A DNA stretch of 16,542 nt, taken from positions 1-16,542 of the forward strand of contig JAGXHC010000237.1 in NCBI GenBank assembly GCA_024636405.1, given 5' to 3'. Position 1 is the stretch's first letter, and each line of letters starts with the position of its first letter. This document shows, in pieces, positions 1 to 6,110 of the stretch. The notes beneath the pieces are model-generated. The model saw nothing but the letters and a program-made list of their open reading frames with translations, ran no database searches and was not told the DNA's origin. This DNA comes from Sulfitobacter sp. (GTDB taxonomy: Bacteria; Pseudomonadota; Alphaproteobacteria; Rhodobacterales; Rhodobacteraceae). Made by a program: the position numbers and the translations under genes.

Positions 1-121
1 AGGATTGGGAGAAAAACATCGCCAGCGCCGAGGCCTGGCTCCTCATCGCCCACATTCGCCGAGTGACACGTCATCTCGCAAGGGCATGAAATCATAACCT
101 TAGTTTCGAATCAGACTCTGA
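1..121 (+). mobile_element. Right end of an IS5-family insertion sequence
   Basis: The element runs in from the left edge. After the transposase stop, the segment at about 101-118 (TAGTTTCGAATCAGACTC) looks like the right terminal inverted repeat of an IS427-type element, read outward. TGA at 119-121 would fit the 3-bp TNA target duplication typical of this group. The left end is not in the window, so neither inverted repeat nor target duplication can be confirmed by pairing. The insertion lies about 130 bp upstream of the next gene. Confidence 0.55.
3..89 (+). CDS. IS5-family transposase, C-terminal fragment (5' end outside window)
   Basis: An open frame enters from the left edge and stops with TGA at 87-89, giving 28 residues that start DWEKNIASAEAW and continue with IAHIRRVTRHLAR. 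This matches the remembered C-terminus of IS5-family (IS427-like) DDE transposases, which end in a 'DWEKxIASAEAWxxIAxIRxxTRRLAR' pattern. The transposase cuts and pastes its own element. The catalytic DDE residues lie outside the window, so it cannot be said whether the copy is intact. A candidate inverted-repeat end follows within 30 bp, as expected for the right end of such an element. Confidence 0.72.
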   Translation, partial: DWEKNIASAEAWLLIAHIRRVTRHLARA

Positions 122-248
122 GATCGCTCTGGGGGCGGGGGGTTAACGACACACAGGTCGACATCCTTACCGTTCTTGCTAATGCTGTTCGTCCCAGTCG
201 AAAAAACCGCCAGAGATCGTTGATTGTAATATTCAAAAGAGGCCATAC

Positions 249-725
249 ATGTCCCCGCCAATTACATTCTCTCGCCGCCTGCCTCCGGAGGTTGATCTTC
301 TTGCATTGTCTTTCCTTGGGCATTTCGCGTGGGAGATACTGCAGGCGCCCCTGTTCTCAAGCATGGCTCAGGTGGACCACTTTGCCGGGATTTATATTTG
401 TCTGAAGGCAACGCTGGGCGATCTGGCAATCGCCCTTGCTGCGTTCTGGACTGCGGCCGTCCTGGCCCGAAATCGCAGGTGGTTCACCCTCACAGGCAGG
501 CGTGCTCCGGTCGCATTCTTTGCGGTAGGGCTGCTGCTGACCATTGGTTTGGAATACGTCCACACCGAGATCACGGGACGTTGGAGCTACGACGGGGTCA
601 TGCCGCTCTTACCGGTCATCGGCACAGGTCTGTCTCCGATCCTGCAATGGATTTTTGTGCCGCTTTTGGTTCTGTGGTATCTGCGCAGACTGGCTCCAAA
701 TGTCAGTGATTCAGGGCATTCTTAG
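249..725 (+). CDS. Small four-helix integral membrane protein, function unknown
   Basis: The protein has 158 residues. The ATG at 249 follows a purine-rich AAAAGAGG (235-242) at 6-nt spacing. Four hydrophobic segments are visible at about residues 15-37, 45-73, 87-106 and 121-145, with basic residues (RNRR, GRR, RR) in the connecting and terminal parts. Polar residues inside or at the edge of the helices stand out: H25, W28, E29, Q32 and P34 in an HFxWExxQAP motif, D58 in a GDL motif, E102, W112 and Y114 in RWSY, and S129-P130 with Q133-W134 in GLSPxLQW. I recall similar unnamed membrane proteins with these motifs in many bacteria but no assigned function. The in-membrane acidic residues could suit a small transporter or membrane enzyme; that is a guess. 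It stands alone, downstream of an IS end. Confidence 0.8.
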   Translation: MSPPITFSRRLPPEVDLLALSFLGHFAWEILQAPLFSSMAQVDHFAGIYICLKATLGDLAIALAAFWTAAVLARNRRWFTLTGRRAPVAFFAVGLLLTIGLEYVHTEITGRWSYDGVMPLLPVIGTGLSPILQWIFVPLLVLWYLRRLAPNVSDSGHS

Positions 726-1056
726 TCGCCATAAGCTGTGTGGTCGGGTCGGATGGAGCAGCAGCTCGCGGCCTCAGCAAACGCACGGCTCCCTCTCAAG
801 CCGGTTCAAAAGCCCACGGCCATAAATTTTCGCACACGCGCTGCGCCAAGAGTTCCAGAGACCCCGATCAGAGCCGGCGAAAGCCGCCCTTGAACGCGCG
901 GTGGCTGGCGTTGAGCGCTCAAGTTACGACCGCCACACTCTGACAGGGCCATGCGAGTCATGATCCCCAAAGCGCAAAGAACGGGTGGCTGGCGATCACC
1001 CGGTTTTCAGCCCTTGTGACAAGAAACCGTCTTCGTCCGCCAACTGGTCAAAATGG
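726..1056. other. Intergenic region without a convincing gene
   Basis: This stretch of about 330 bp separates the membrane-protein gene from the end of the minus-strand gene. The only ORF of note (740-943, plus) gives an Arg/Ser-rich translation with no recognisable domain and no ribosome binding site. A hairpin at 982-1002 is listed separately as a possible terminator. No tRNA cloverleaf or repeat was recognised. Confidence 0.5.
982..1002 (-). terminator. Candidate terminator of the minus-strand Pro/Ala-rich gene
   Basis: CGGGTG (982-987) and CACCCG (997-1002) form a 6-bp stem around a 9-nt loop. On the minus strand the hairpin is followed by TTCTTT, a partial U-tract. It lies 54 bp beyond the stop codon of the minus-strand gene, a plausible place for a terminator. 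The stem is short, so confidence is limited. Confidence 0.4.
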
Positions 1057-1830
1057 TCATGGTATCAGCACGTTGCCGCGCTCGAATGATGCTATGTCCA
1101 TGCTCAGATCATCATAGACCACCTGAATGGCTACGTTCTGCACCGACCCAAGCTTCAGCGTCAGCAGTGGCGCGCCGTCTTCTTCTAGGATCGCGTTGGG
1201 GGTTGAATATTCAGTGTGGCATGGCGGCAGCGGCCAGTTCTGCATCGGTTCATTGTTGATCGAAATCGCCATCGCTGCCAAACCACAGCGCCAGCCCCAC
1301 AGATGCGTCACATAGAGGTAATCCTTGCCTTCATATTCACGCACCGCGATCCAGTTGCCCTTGGTGGCGTTGAGGATCGGCCTGACCTCGGTCGCGGTCG
1401 TGAACTTGCCGCTGGGGATCTGGGATTCTGCAACAAGGCCCGCAGGCACCACGGCCAGGTTCATACCAATAGCGGCGGTCGCAGGTGCCGGTGTTGCTGC
1501 GATCACAGGCAGTATCGGCGCAGGCACCGCCGTGGGGGCGGGCGTGGCCGGTAGACCCTCAAGCAGGGCATTCTGCCCGATCACAACGTTGCTGGGTGCC
1601 ACGTTGACCGTCGGCGAAGCGGCGGGGGCCAATGCGAGAGGGGCCAGTGCGAGAGGGGCCGGGGTAAGTGGTGCCTGTGCGAGAGGCGCAGGTTCAGCGG
1701 TGGCCTGAGGCATCGTGATTGGGGCAAATACCGCAGGCGGTGTGACGGCTTGCGTGGTGGTGGTATTGGCGCCCGGTCCGTCGGCGCTGTTCACACCAGC
1801 TGCAAAGATCGCAAAGAGGAAATCCAGCAT
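1057..1830 (-). CDS. Pro/Ala-rich, probably exported conserved protein of unknown function
   Basis: The protein has 257 residues from the chosen ATG at 1830, which has AAAGGA 9 nt upstream (minus strand, plus coordinates 1840-1845). The frame stays open to 1938, but the earlier ATGs lack a ribosome binding site and the longest form would overlap the divergent gene. The short hydrophobic N-terminus (MLDFLFAIFAAG) may be a signal or anchor sequence, though it lacks the usual leading basic residues. Residues about 20-120 are a low-complexity Pro/Ala/Thr linker containing APLALAP repeats. The folded C-terminal part (about 138-257) carries WGWRCGL and LPPCHTEY motifs; its two cysteines (about 182 and 204) could form a disulfide if the protein is periplasmic. 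I recall similar C-terminal domains in other roseobacters, unnamed. No enzymatic motif is visible. Confidence 0.75.
   Translation of the reverse strand: MLDFLFAIFAAGVNSADGPGANTTTTQAVTPPAVFAPITMPQATAEPAPLAQAPLTPAPLALAPLALAPAASPTVNVAPSNVVIGQNALLEGLPATPAPTAVPAPILPVIAATPAPATAAIGMNLAVVPAGLVAESQIPSGKFTTATEVRPILNATKGNWIAVREYEGKDYLYVTHLWGWRCGLAAMAISINNEPMQNWPLPPCHTEYSTPNAILEEDGAPLLTLKLGSVQNVAIQVVYDDLSMDIASFERGNVLIP
1626..1655 (-). repeat. Short tandem repeat, two 15-bp units, coding for APLAL repeats
   Basis: Two adjacent 15-bp units (GGGCCAATGCGAGAG and GGGCCAGTGCGAGAG, plus strand) differ at one base. The core TGCGAGAG recurs near 1678-1685. The unit length is a multiple of three, so copy-number change would lengthen or shorten the Pro/Ala linker without a frameshift. 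Confidence 0.7.
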
Positions 1831-1931
1831 TTGTTCAAGTCCTTTCATCGTGCGGCGTAATTGCCGCCTTTTCTTGCTTGTATCCTTGCCTCTATAGTGA
1901 TCGCAAAAGACCACGAGGCAATGCATTGAGT
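1831..1931. promoter_or_regulatory. Divergent promoter region between the Pro/Ala-rich gene and the glycosyltransferase gene
   Basis: On the plus strand TTTCTT (1870-1875) and TATAGT (1893-1898) are spaced 17 bp and could form a sigma70-type promoter for the glycosyltransferase gene. On the minus strand TTGCGA (about 1900-1905) and an AT-rich GATACA about 16 bp downstream could drive the opposite gene. An inverted repeat GCGGC (1852-1856) / GCCGC (1863-1867) would lie in the 5' leader of the minus-strand transcript. The elements are read by eye only. Confidence 0.4.
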
Positions 1932-2936
1932 ATGGCACGCAACCCGCGCCCCCGGCAAACGTTCAACGTGGCCATCGTCGGCCAGCACGGAAGGCTGTCA
2001 TACGAGGCCCTGCTTTTTGTCGCCTCCCTGCGCCAGTCGAGCCCGGATTTTGCAGGCCGCGTGTTGGTGTGCGAACCACAGGCCGGCCCCTTGTGGAAGA
2101 ACGACCCCCAGATCCGCGATCCCGAAATTCGCGCGGCCCTGACCGACATGGGCGCCGAGATCATTCCCTTTGAAAGCCGCCATTTCGGTGGCGCATATCC
2201 TTACGGAAACAAGATCGAGATGCTGCGCGCCCTGCCCGAGGGTGAACCGTTTGTTTTCTTTGATACCGATACCCTGATCACCGGTGATTTGGCGGCGGTG
2301 CCCTTCGACTTCGAGCAACCCAGCGCATCACTGCGCCGCGAGGGCACATGGCCGGTGCCGCAGCTTTACGGTCCCGGATTTACCGGGCTGTGGAAATCGC
2401 TTTACGACAAGTTCGGACTGGACTTTGACAGCAGCCTGGACCTGTCCCAGCCGGACGAATACTGGCGGCGATATCTTTACTTCAATGCAGGTTACTTTTT
2501 CTACCGATGCCCGCATCAATTTGGGGCGCTGTTTGAAAAATTCGCTGTTGCTGTACGCGACGATCCGCCCGTCGCGCTGTGTTGTCAGGCGATGGACCCC
2601 TGGCTGGATCAGGTTGTGCTTCCTCTGGTTATCCATGCCTTGGGCGGCGGGCGCGACACCCTGCCAGCGGGGCTTCTGGACGGATCGGTGTCGTGTCATT
2701 ACCGACTTTTGCCATTGCTTTATGCGCGCGAAAGCGACTTGGCGGTGCAGGTGCTGGAAAGCGTTGCAACGCCCAATAAGCTTAAGAAAGTGCTCAAGGG
2801 GCACGACGCGATCAAACGTATGATCTATCAGGGGCGCGGCGCCAAGGTGCGCGCACTGTTCGATCAGGACAACCTGCCCCGCAAGGAACAGATGATCCGC
2901 AATCAGATCAAAAAGAACGGTTTTTGGATGCGGTAG
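1932..2936 (+). CDS. GT-A-fold glycosyltransferase-like protein
   Basis: The protein has 334 residues from ATG 1932. A GAGG at 1915-1918 is rather far from this ATG (13 nt), so an in-frame TTG at 1926 is an alternative start. The N-terminus (NVAIVGQHGRLSYEALLFVASL) has the beta-alpha pattern of a nucleotide-sugar binding fold. YGNKIEML is followed by FFDTDTLITGDL with a D111-T-D113 motif, the usual metal/nucleotide-sugar site of GT-A enzymes. YFNAGYFF near residues 183-190, DQVVLPL near 225 and a late histidine in CHYR (H256) resemble the order of motifs in GT8-like enzymes. It probably transfers a sugar to an unidentified acceptor in the cytoplasm. No polysaccharide or LPS genes flank it, so the substrate cannot be inferred from context. 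The C-terminal 60 residues are basic. Confidence 0.75.
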   Translation: MARNPRPRQTFNVAIVGQHGRLSYEALLFVASLRQSSPDFAGRVLVCEPQAGPLWKNDPQIRDPEIRAALTDMGAEIIPFESRHFGGAYPYGNKIEMLRALPEGEPFVFFDTDTLITGDLAAVPFDFEQPSASLRREGTWPVPQLYGPGFTGLWKSLYDKFGLDFDSSLDLSQPDEYWRRYLYFNAGYFFYRCPHQFGALFEKFAVAVRDDPPVALCCQAMDPWLDQVVLPLVIHALGGGRDTLPAGLLDGSVSCHYRLLPLLYARESDLAVQVLESVATPNKLKKVLKGHDAIKRMIYQGRGAKVRALFDQDNLPRKEQMIRNQIKKNGFWMR

Positions 2937-2956
2937 GCCCTTTGCAGCGTCCGATT

Positions 2957-2985
2957 TTGCGAAAATTGGCCATCTGTGTTATGTA
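2957..2985 (+). promoter_or_regulatory. Good sigma70-like promoter downstream of the glycosyltransferase gene
   Basis: TTGCGA (2957-2962) and TATGTA (2980-2985) are separated by exactly 17 bp. The expected transcription start, about 7 nt after the -10 element, falls at about 2992. That is the first base of the GTG that opens the next ORF. The transcript could instead serve the lipoprotein gene at 3376. Confidence 0.5.
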
Positions 2986-2991
2986 AACATC

Positions 2992-3309
2992 GTGCCGCGT
3001 GATATTTTGGGCACCACGTATTTTTTGCATCCCCAAAGCCAGCTCTACGAAAGTGGCGGATTCCCGTTCAGTCAGTGGTCCTTTCGATCGGCTTTAATGC
3101 ACACGTCTGCGCACGATTTTTCGCCAGCGCACAAGGCCTTTGTCGCCTCGCCTCAGTGGTGCCGCAAAAGGGACGATGCAGGCATGCGCATTTTTACCAG
3201 TTCATTCAAAAACCTACTGCTCCATTGGAAGAAAAAGGATGAAACGGACCCCATTAGCAGTTTCTATGTCGCGCCTCCGGTTTCGCCGACCGGGCGACCT
3301 AAACTTTGA
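2992..3309 (+). CDS. Doubtful small ORF (105 codons), possibly leaderless
   Basis: The GTG-initiated frame of 105 codons occupies most of the 440-bp interval between the glycosyltransferase and lipoprotein genes. No Shine-Dalgarno sequence precedes it, but a good -35/-10 pair would place the transcript start at the GTG itself, which would make it a leaderless message. The translation has no hydrophobic segment, no recognisable domain and only mild codon bias. It may be a chance ORF or a degraded gene. The interval 3310-3375 holds only the AT-rich leader of the lipoprotein gene. Confidence 0.25.
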   Translation: MPRDILGTTYFLHPQSQLYESGGFPFSQWSFRSALMHTSAHDFSPAHKAFVASPQWCRKRDDAGMRIFTSSFKNLLLHWKKKDETDPISSFYVAPPVSPTGRPKL

Positions 3310-3375
3310 TTAACACCCGGCGGACGCGACCATTCATCGGCCCCTTCCATCTATTTAATAAAAAGGAACAATTAA

Positions 3376-3714
3376 ATGACGAAGATATTTGCATTTGCCC
3401 TGCCCCTTGTCCTGTGGACGGTTGCGGGATGCTCCAATCGGGAGATTGTACGCACAACCACGGTTAACGGGCGCGATTACACCATTGTCAGGGTGACGGA
3501 TGGAACCGTCGGGCTAAACAGCTCCAAACATGCCTCCTACTATGTTCTAATCGACGGTAAACGACTGGACTGTTCCGCCACCGCAACCGAGGACGCATTG
3601 ACAGTCTGTGAAAAAATAATTTCGAGCTCCATTCCCGCTCGGGTCACGCCGACACCCCCGACGGTCCCCAACCCAACGCTGCCCGTCTCAAAACCTAAAA
3701 CCGGCGGCCATTAA
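3376..3714 (+). CDS. Small lipoprotein of unknown function
   Basis: The protein has 112 residues. The ATG follows AAAAGGA (3361-3367) at 8 nt, in an AT-rich leader. The N-terminus MTKIFAFALPLVLWTVAGC is a lipoprotein signal peptide with lipobox V-A-G-C, so Cys19 would be acylated after signal peptidase II cleavage. The mature protein is about 94 residues: a small domain (TTTVNGRDYTIVRV, YYVLIDGKRLDC) and a Pro/Thr-rich tail after residue 85. Mature cysteines at CSA and VCEK could pair in the periplasm. No family was recognised. It sits just upstream of metY in the same direction, but the 154-bp gap with its own structure argues against a simple operon. Confidence 0.72.
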   Translation: MTKIFAFALPLVLWTVAGCSNREIVRTTTVNGRDYTIVRVTDGTVGLNSSKHASYYVLIDGKRLDCSATATEDALTVCEKIISSSIPARVTPTPPTVPNPTLPVSKPKTGGH

Positions 3715-3868
3715 CCCTCAGGTGCCGACCGGACCGCAACCATTTGAGGAACGCCGTTCCGACACTTACCCATCATGGAAAACCAGTGTTCCTGTCTGCT
3801 CGGCTTGTCTTGCGTGGTCAGGGCTGTTCCCTTAACGATTGTGAAATTTTCCCACTGGAGGCGCGACA
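3715..3868 (+). promoter_or_regulatory. metY: Structured leader upstream of metY
   Basis: Directly after the lipoprotein stop, CCTCA (3716-3720) can pair with TGAGG (3745-3749), extended by GGT/ACC (3721-3723/3739-3741). GGAAC (3748-3752) pairs with GTTCC (3756-3760). The two stems share G3748-G3749 and so exclude each other. Further copies of GTTCC lie at 3788-3792 and 3826-3830, and AGGG/CCCT (3820-3823/3829-3832) forms another small hairpin. GGAGG (3857-3861) is the metY ribosome binding site, 7 nt before the ATG. The expected alphaproteobacterial SAM-II aptamer was not recognised. The first hairpins could equally end the lipoprotein transcript. Confidence 0.35.
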
Positions 3869-5161
3869 ATGACAGACGGACCAACCCACGGCTTCGACAC
3901 GCTGCAAATTCACGCAGGGGCCAAACCGGACCCCGCCACAGGTGCACGGCAGACGCCGATCTACCAGACCACCGCCTATGTGTTCCGCGACGCTGACCAC
4001 GCGGCGGCGCTGTTCAACCTTCAGGAAGTGGGCTTTATCTATAGCCGCTTGACCAACCCCACCGTTGCGGTGCTTCAGGAACGCATTGCCACGCTTGAAG
4101 GCGGCGTTGGCGCGGTGTGCTGTTCGTCAGGGCATGCAGCACAGATCATGGCGCTTTTCCCGTTGATGGGGCCGGGCAAGAACATCGTTGCCTCTACCCG
4201 TCTTTATGGCGGAACCGTCACGCAATTCACGCATACGATCAAACGCTTTGGATGGTCCTGCACCTTTGTGGACTTCGACGACGAAGCGGCGGTCAAGGCA
4301 GCGATCAACGATGACACCCGTGCGATCTTTGGCGAAGCCATCGCCAATCCCGGCGGCTATATCATGGATGTGCGCGCCATTGCAGACATTGCGGACGCGG
4401 CCGGAATCCCGCTGATCATCGACAATACCTCGGCCACGCCATATCTGTGCCGCCCGATTGAGCTTGGCGCGACGTTGGTTGTCCATTCCACCACGAAGTA
4501 TCTGACCGGCAACGGCACCGTCATGGGCGGCGCCGTGGTGGATTCGGGCAAATTCGACTGGTCTGCAAATGACAAGTTTCCGTCCCTGAGCCAGCCAGAA
4601 CCAGCCTATCATGGGCTCAAGTTTCACGAAACCTTCGGCGCGCTTGCCTTTACCTTCCACGGCATCGCCATCGGACTGCGCGATCTGGGGATGACGATGA
4701 ACCCGCAGGCCGCGCACTATACGCTGATGGGCACGGAAACCCTGTCGCTGCGCATGGACCGCCATGTGGCCAATGCGGTCAAGATCGCCGAATGGCTGGA
4801 AAATGACGACCGCATCACGTCTGTGACCTACGCGGGGCTGAAATCTTCGCCCTACTATGAGCGTGGCAAAAAGGTTTGCCCAAAGGGGGCTGGGGGTCTG
4901 TTTACCTTTGCGGTAAAGGGCGGCTATGACGCCTGCATCAAGCTGGTCAATGCGCTGGAAATTTTCAGCCATGTCGCAAATCTTGGCGATACCCGGTCGT
5001 TGATTATCCACTCCGCGTCGACCACCCACCGCCAATTGACGCCCGAGCAGCAGGAAGCGGCGGGTGCACGCGCTGATATGGTGCGCGTGTCAATCGGGAC
5101 GGAAGATCCCGCCGATCTGATCGCCGATCTTGATCAGGCGCTGCGCGTCGCAACAAGCTGA
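3869..5161 (+). CDS. metY: O-acetylhomoserine sulfhydrylase (O-acetylhomoserine aminocarboxypropyltransferase)
   Basis: The 430-residue length is normal for MetY. It is a PLP enzyme of the Cys/Met metabolism family (fold type I) that makes homocysteine from O-acetylhomoserine and sulfide in the cytoplasm, by direct sulfhydrylation in methionine synthesis. Visible features: the N-terminal FDTLQIHAGAKPDPATGARQ; YSRLTNPT near 58-65; the cofactor phosphate-binding CCSSGHAA near 84-91, with His where many homologues have Gln or Met; D185 in PLIIDNT, which contacts the PLP ring nitrogen; and K210 in HSTTKYLTGNGT, the Schiff-base lysine. The C-terminal LGDTRSLIIHSASTTH is typical of the family. The start is supported by GGAGG at 7-nt spacing. 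The enzyme is often controlled by SAM-sensing leaders in alphaproteobacteria; here the leader is structured but not of a recognised class. Confidence 0.95.
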   Translation: MTDGPTHGFDTLQIHAGAKPDPATGARQTPIYQTTAYVFRDADHAAALFNLQEVGFIYSRLTNPTVAVLQERIATLEGGVGAVCCSSGHAAQIMALFPLMGPGKNIVASTRLYGGTVTQFTHTIKRFGWSCTFVDFDDEAAVKAAINDDTRAIFGEAIANPGGYIMDVRAIADIADAAGIPLIIDNTSATPYLCRPIELGATLVVHSTTKYLTGNGTVMGGAVVDSGKFDWSANDKFPSLSQPEPAYHGLKFHETFGALAFTFHGIAIGLRDLGMTMNPQAAHYTLMGTETLSLRMDRHVANAVKIAEWLENDDRITSVTYAGLKSSPYYERGKKVCPKGAGGLFTFAVKGGYDACIKLVNALEIFSHVANLGDTRSLIIHSASTTHRQLTPEQQEAAGARADMVRVSIGTEDPADLIADLDQALRVATS

Positions 5162-5164
5162 TCC

Positions 5165-5200
5165 ATATGCCCCTGCCCGCCAACGCGGTCAGGGGCATAT
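5165..5200. terminator. Bidirectional hairpin between convergent metY and SIMPL genes
   Basis: ATATGCCCCTG (5165-5175) and CAGGGGCATAT (5190-5200) form a perfect 11-bp stem. Inside the 14-nt loop CCGC (5177-5180) and GCGG (5185-5188) add a 4-bp inner stem. It begins 4 bp after the metY stop and ends 9 bp before the SIMPL stop, so it can serve both genes. Neither side has a clear U-tract, so it may act as a 3'-end stabiliser or with Rho. Confidence 0.7.
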
Positions 5201-5209
5201 TGCTGGCCC

Positions 5210-5914
5210 CTAAAGGCCCGGTGCGATGGCAAAGACGATCGTCACCTGTGCCCGCACGTCCAATTCGCCCCCCTCAACCGGAATCGAATCGAAGCTGGCG
5301 CTTGATTTGGACATCTGCATCATCATCGGGTTCACGCTCTGGCTGCTTTCGTTGATGCGCACAATCGTGCCCAGCTTCAGCCCCGCAGCGTCCGCCAACT
5401 GTGTCGCGCGCAGCATCGCATCCGCAACGGCAAGCTTGCGTGCCTCAACCAGCAGATCTGTATCATCCCGCAGACCAAAGCTCAGACCATTGAAATCATT
5501 GGCGCCTTCCGAAATCACAGCGTCCAGCATGCCACCCAGCGCGGTCAGGTCGCGCACTTTCACGGTCACCGAATTGCCCGCCTCATATGCGGCAACGCGC
5601 GGTGCTGTGGTCTGGTCAGGGCCGGGGTTGTCATAAACCGGGTTAAGGTAAAATCCGCTGGTCTGGCGATCCCTTGGCTGAATGCCCAGCGTGTCCAGCC
5701 GTGCAATGATTGCCGCGACCGATTCCGACACCTGCGCCATCGCATCCTGCGCTGTCTCGGCGCGCTCGCGTACACCAAGCGAAATTGTGGCCATATCGGG
5801 GGCAACTGCGATTCGCCCCTCGCCGGTCACGATGATCCCCTGTTCCTGCGCATCGGCCAGCGCCATCCCCGTGGCCGCAAACCACGCCAAAACCACAAAC
5901 TGTAACACTCGCAT
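5210..5914 (-). CDS. SIMPL (DUF541) domain periplasmic protein
   Basis: The protein has 234 residues. The N-terminal signal peptide (MRVLQFVVLAWFAATGMALADA) is followed by IIVTGEGRIAVAPDMATISLGV, the characteristic opening of the SIMPL/DUF541 family, and by QTSGFYLNPVYDN and YEAGNSVTVKVRDL in the expected order. GAGGAG (5924-5929, minus) lies 9 nt before the ATG. Family members (e.g. E. coli YggE, BP26/Omp28 of Brucella) are periplasmic or outer-membrane associated; YggE has been linked to oxidative-stress resistance, but the molecular role is unclear. The gene is divergent from the 1000-codon ORF and may share its control region. The residue stretch NPMMMQMSKSS is a Met-rich insertion near the C-terminus. 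Confidence 0.88.
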   Translation of the reverse strand: MRVLQFVVLAWFAATGMALADAQEQGIIVTGEGRIAVAPDMATISLGVRERAETAQDAMAQVSESVAAIIARLDTLGIQPRDRQTSGFYLNPVYDNPGPDQTTAPRVAAYEAGNSVTVKVRDLTALGGMLDAVISEGANDFNGLSFGLRDDTDLLVEARKLAVADAMLRATQLADAAGLKLGTIVRINESSQSVNPMMMQMSKSSASFDSIPVEGGELDVRAQVTIVFAIAPGL

Positions 5915-5930
5915 ACTTTTTTACTCCTCA

Positions 5931-5954
5931 TGACGTGCGCAAACAGGCACGTTA
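5931..5954 (-). promoter_or_regulatory. Inverted repeat just upstream of the SIMPL ribosome binding site
   Basis: ACGTGC (5933-5938) and GCACGT (5947-5952) are perfect inverted copies around 8 nt. A G-T and a T-A pair extend the stem to 5931-5954. It ends one base before the Shine-Dalgarno sequence of the SIMPL gene. It could be an operator or a leader hairpin that affects translation. Confidence 0.4.
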
Positions 5955-6110
5955 TTGTGTCTATCCTGAAAATCAGTTTCACCCGGCGCGCGGCGCGGCA
6001 CAAGACTGCCAAAGTGGTCGCACCCTTCCATTGAGCAAACTCCTGCTCTATTCTTTGTCCATGTCCGGCGTATCTGTTTCTGCGTCGGAACCCATGTTAA
6101 AGTTGTCACG

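Noticed and set aside
800..850. tRNA-like GGTTCAAAAGCCC segment
   Set aside because: The T-loop-like string is not embedded in a cloverleaf: no acceptor or anticodon stem could be paired.
740..943. 67-codon plus-strand ORF after the membrane-protein gene
   Set aside because: No ribosome binding site, no hydrophobic or domain pattern, and a composition that looks like translated noncoding DNA.
3715..3868. SAM-II or SAH riboswitch upstream of metY
   Set aside because: The position is right for an alphaproteobacterial metY gene, but I could not find the remembered SAM-II core (GGTGATTTG..., TTGCAGCCAC, GCTAAA) or the SAH aptamer layout. Only generic hairpins are present.
4127..5035. 302-codon minus-strand ORF opposite metY
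   Set aside because: It is an antisense shadow of a clearly functional metY and has no recognisable domain.
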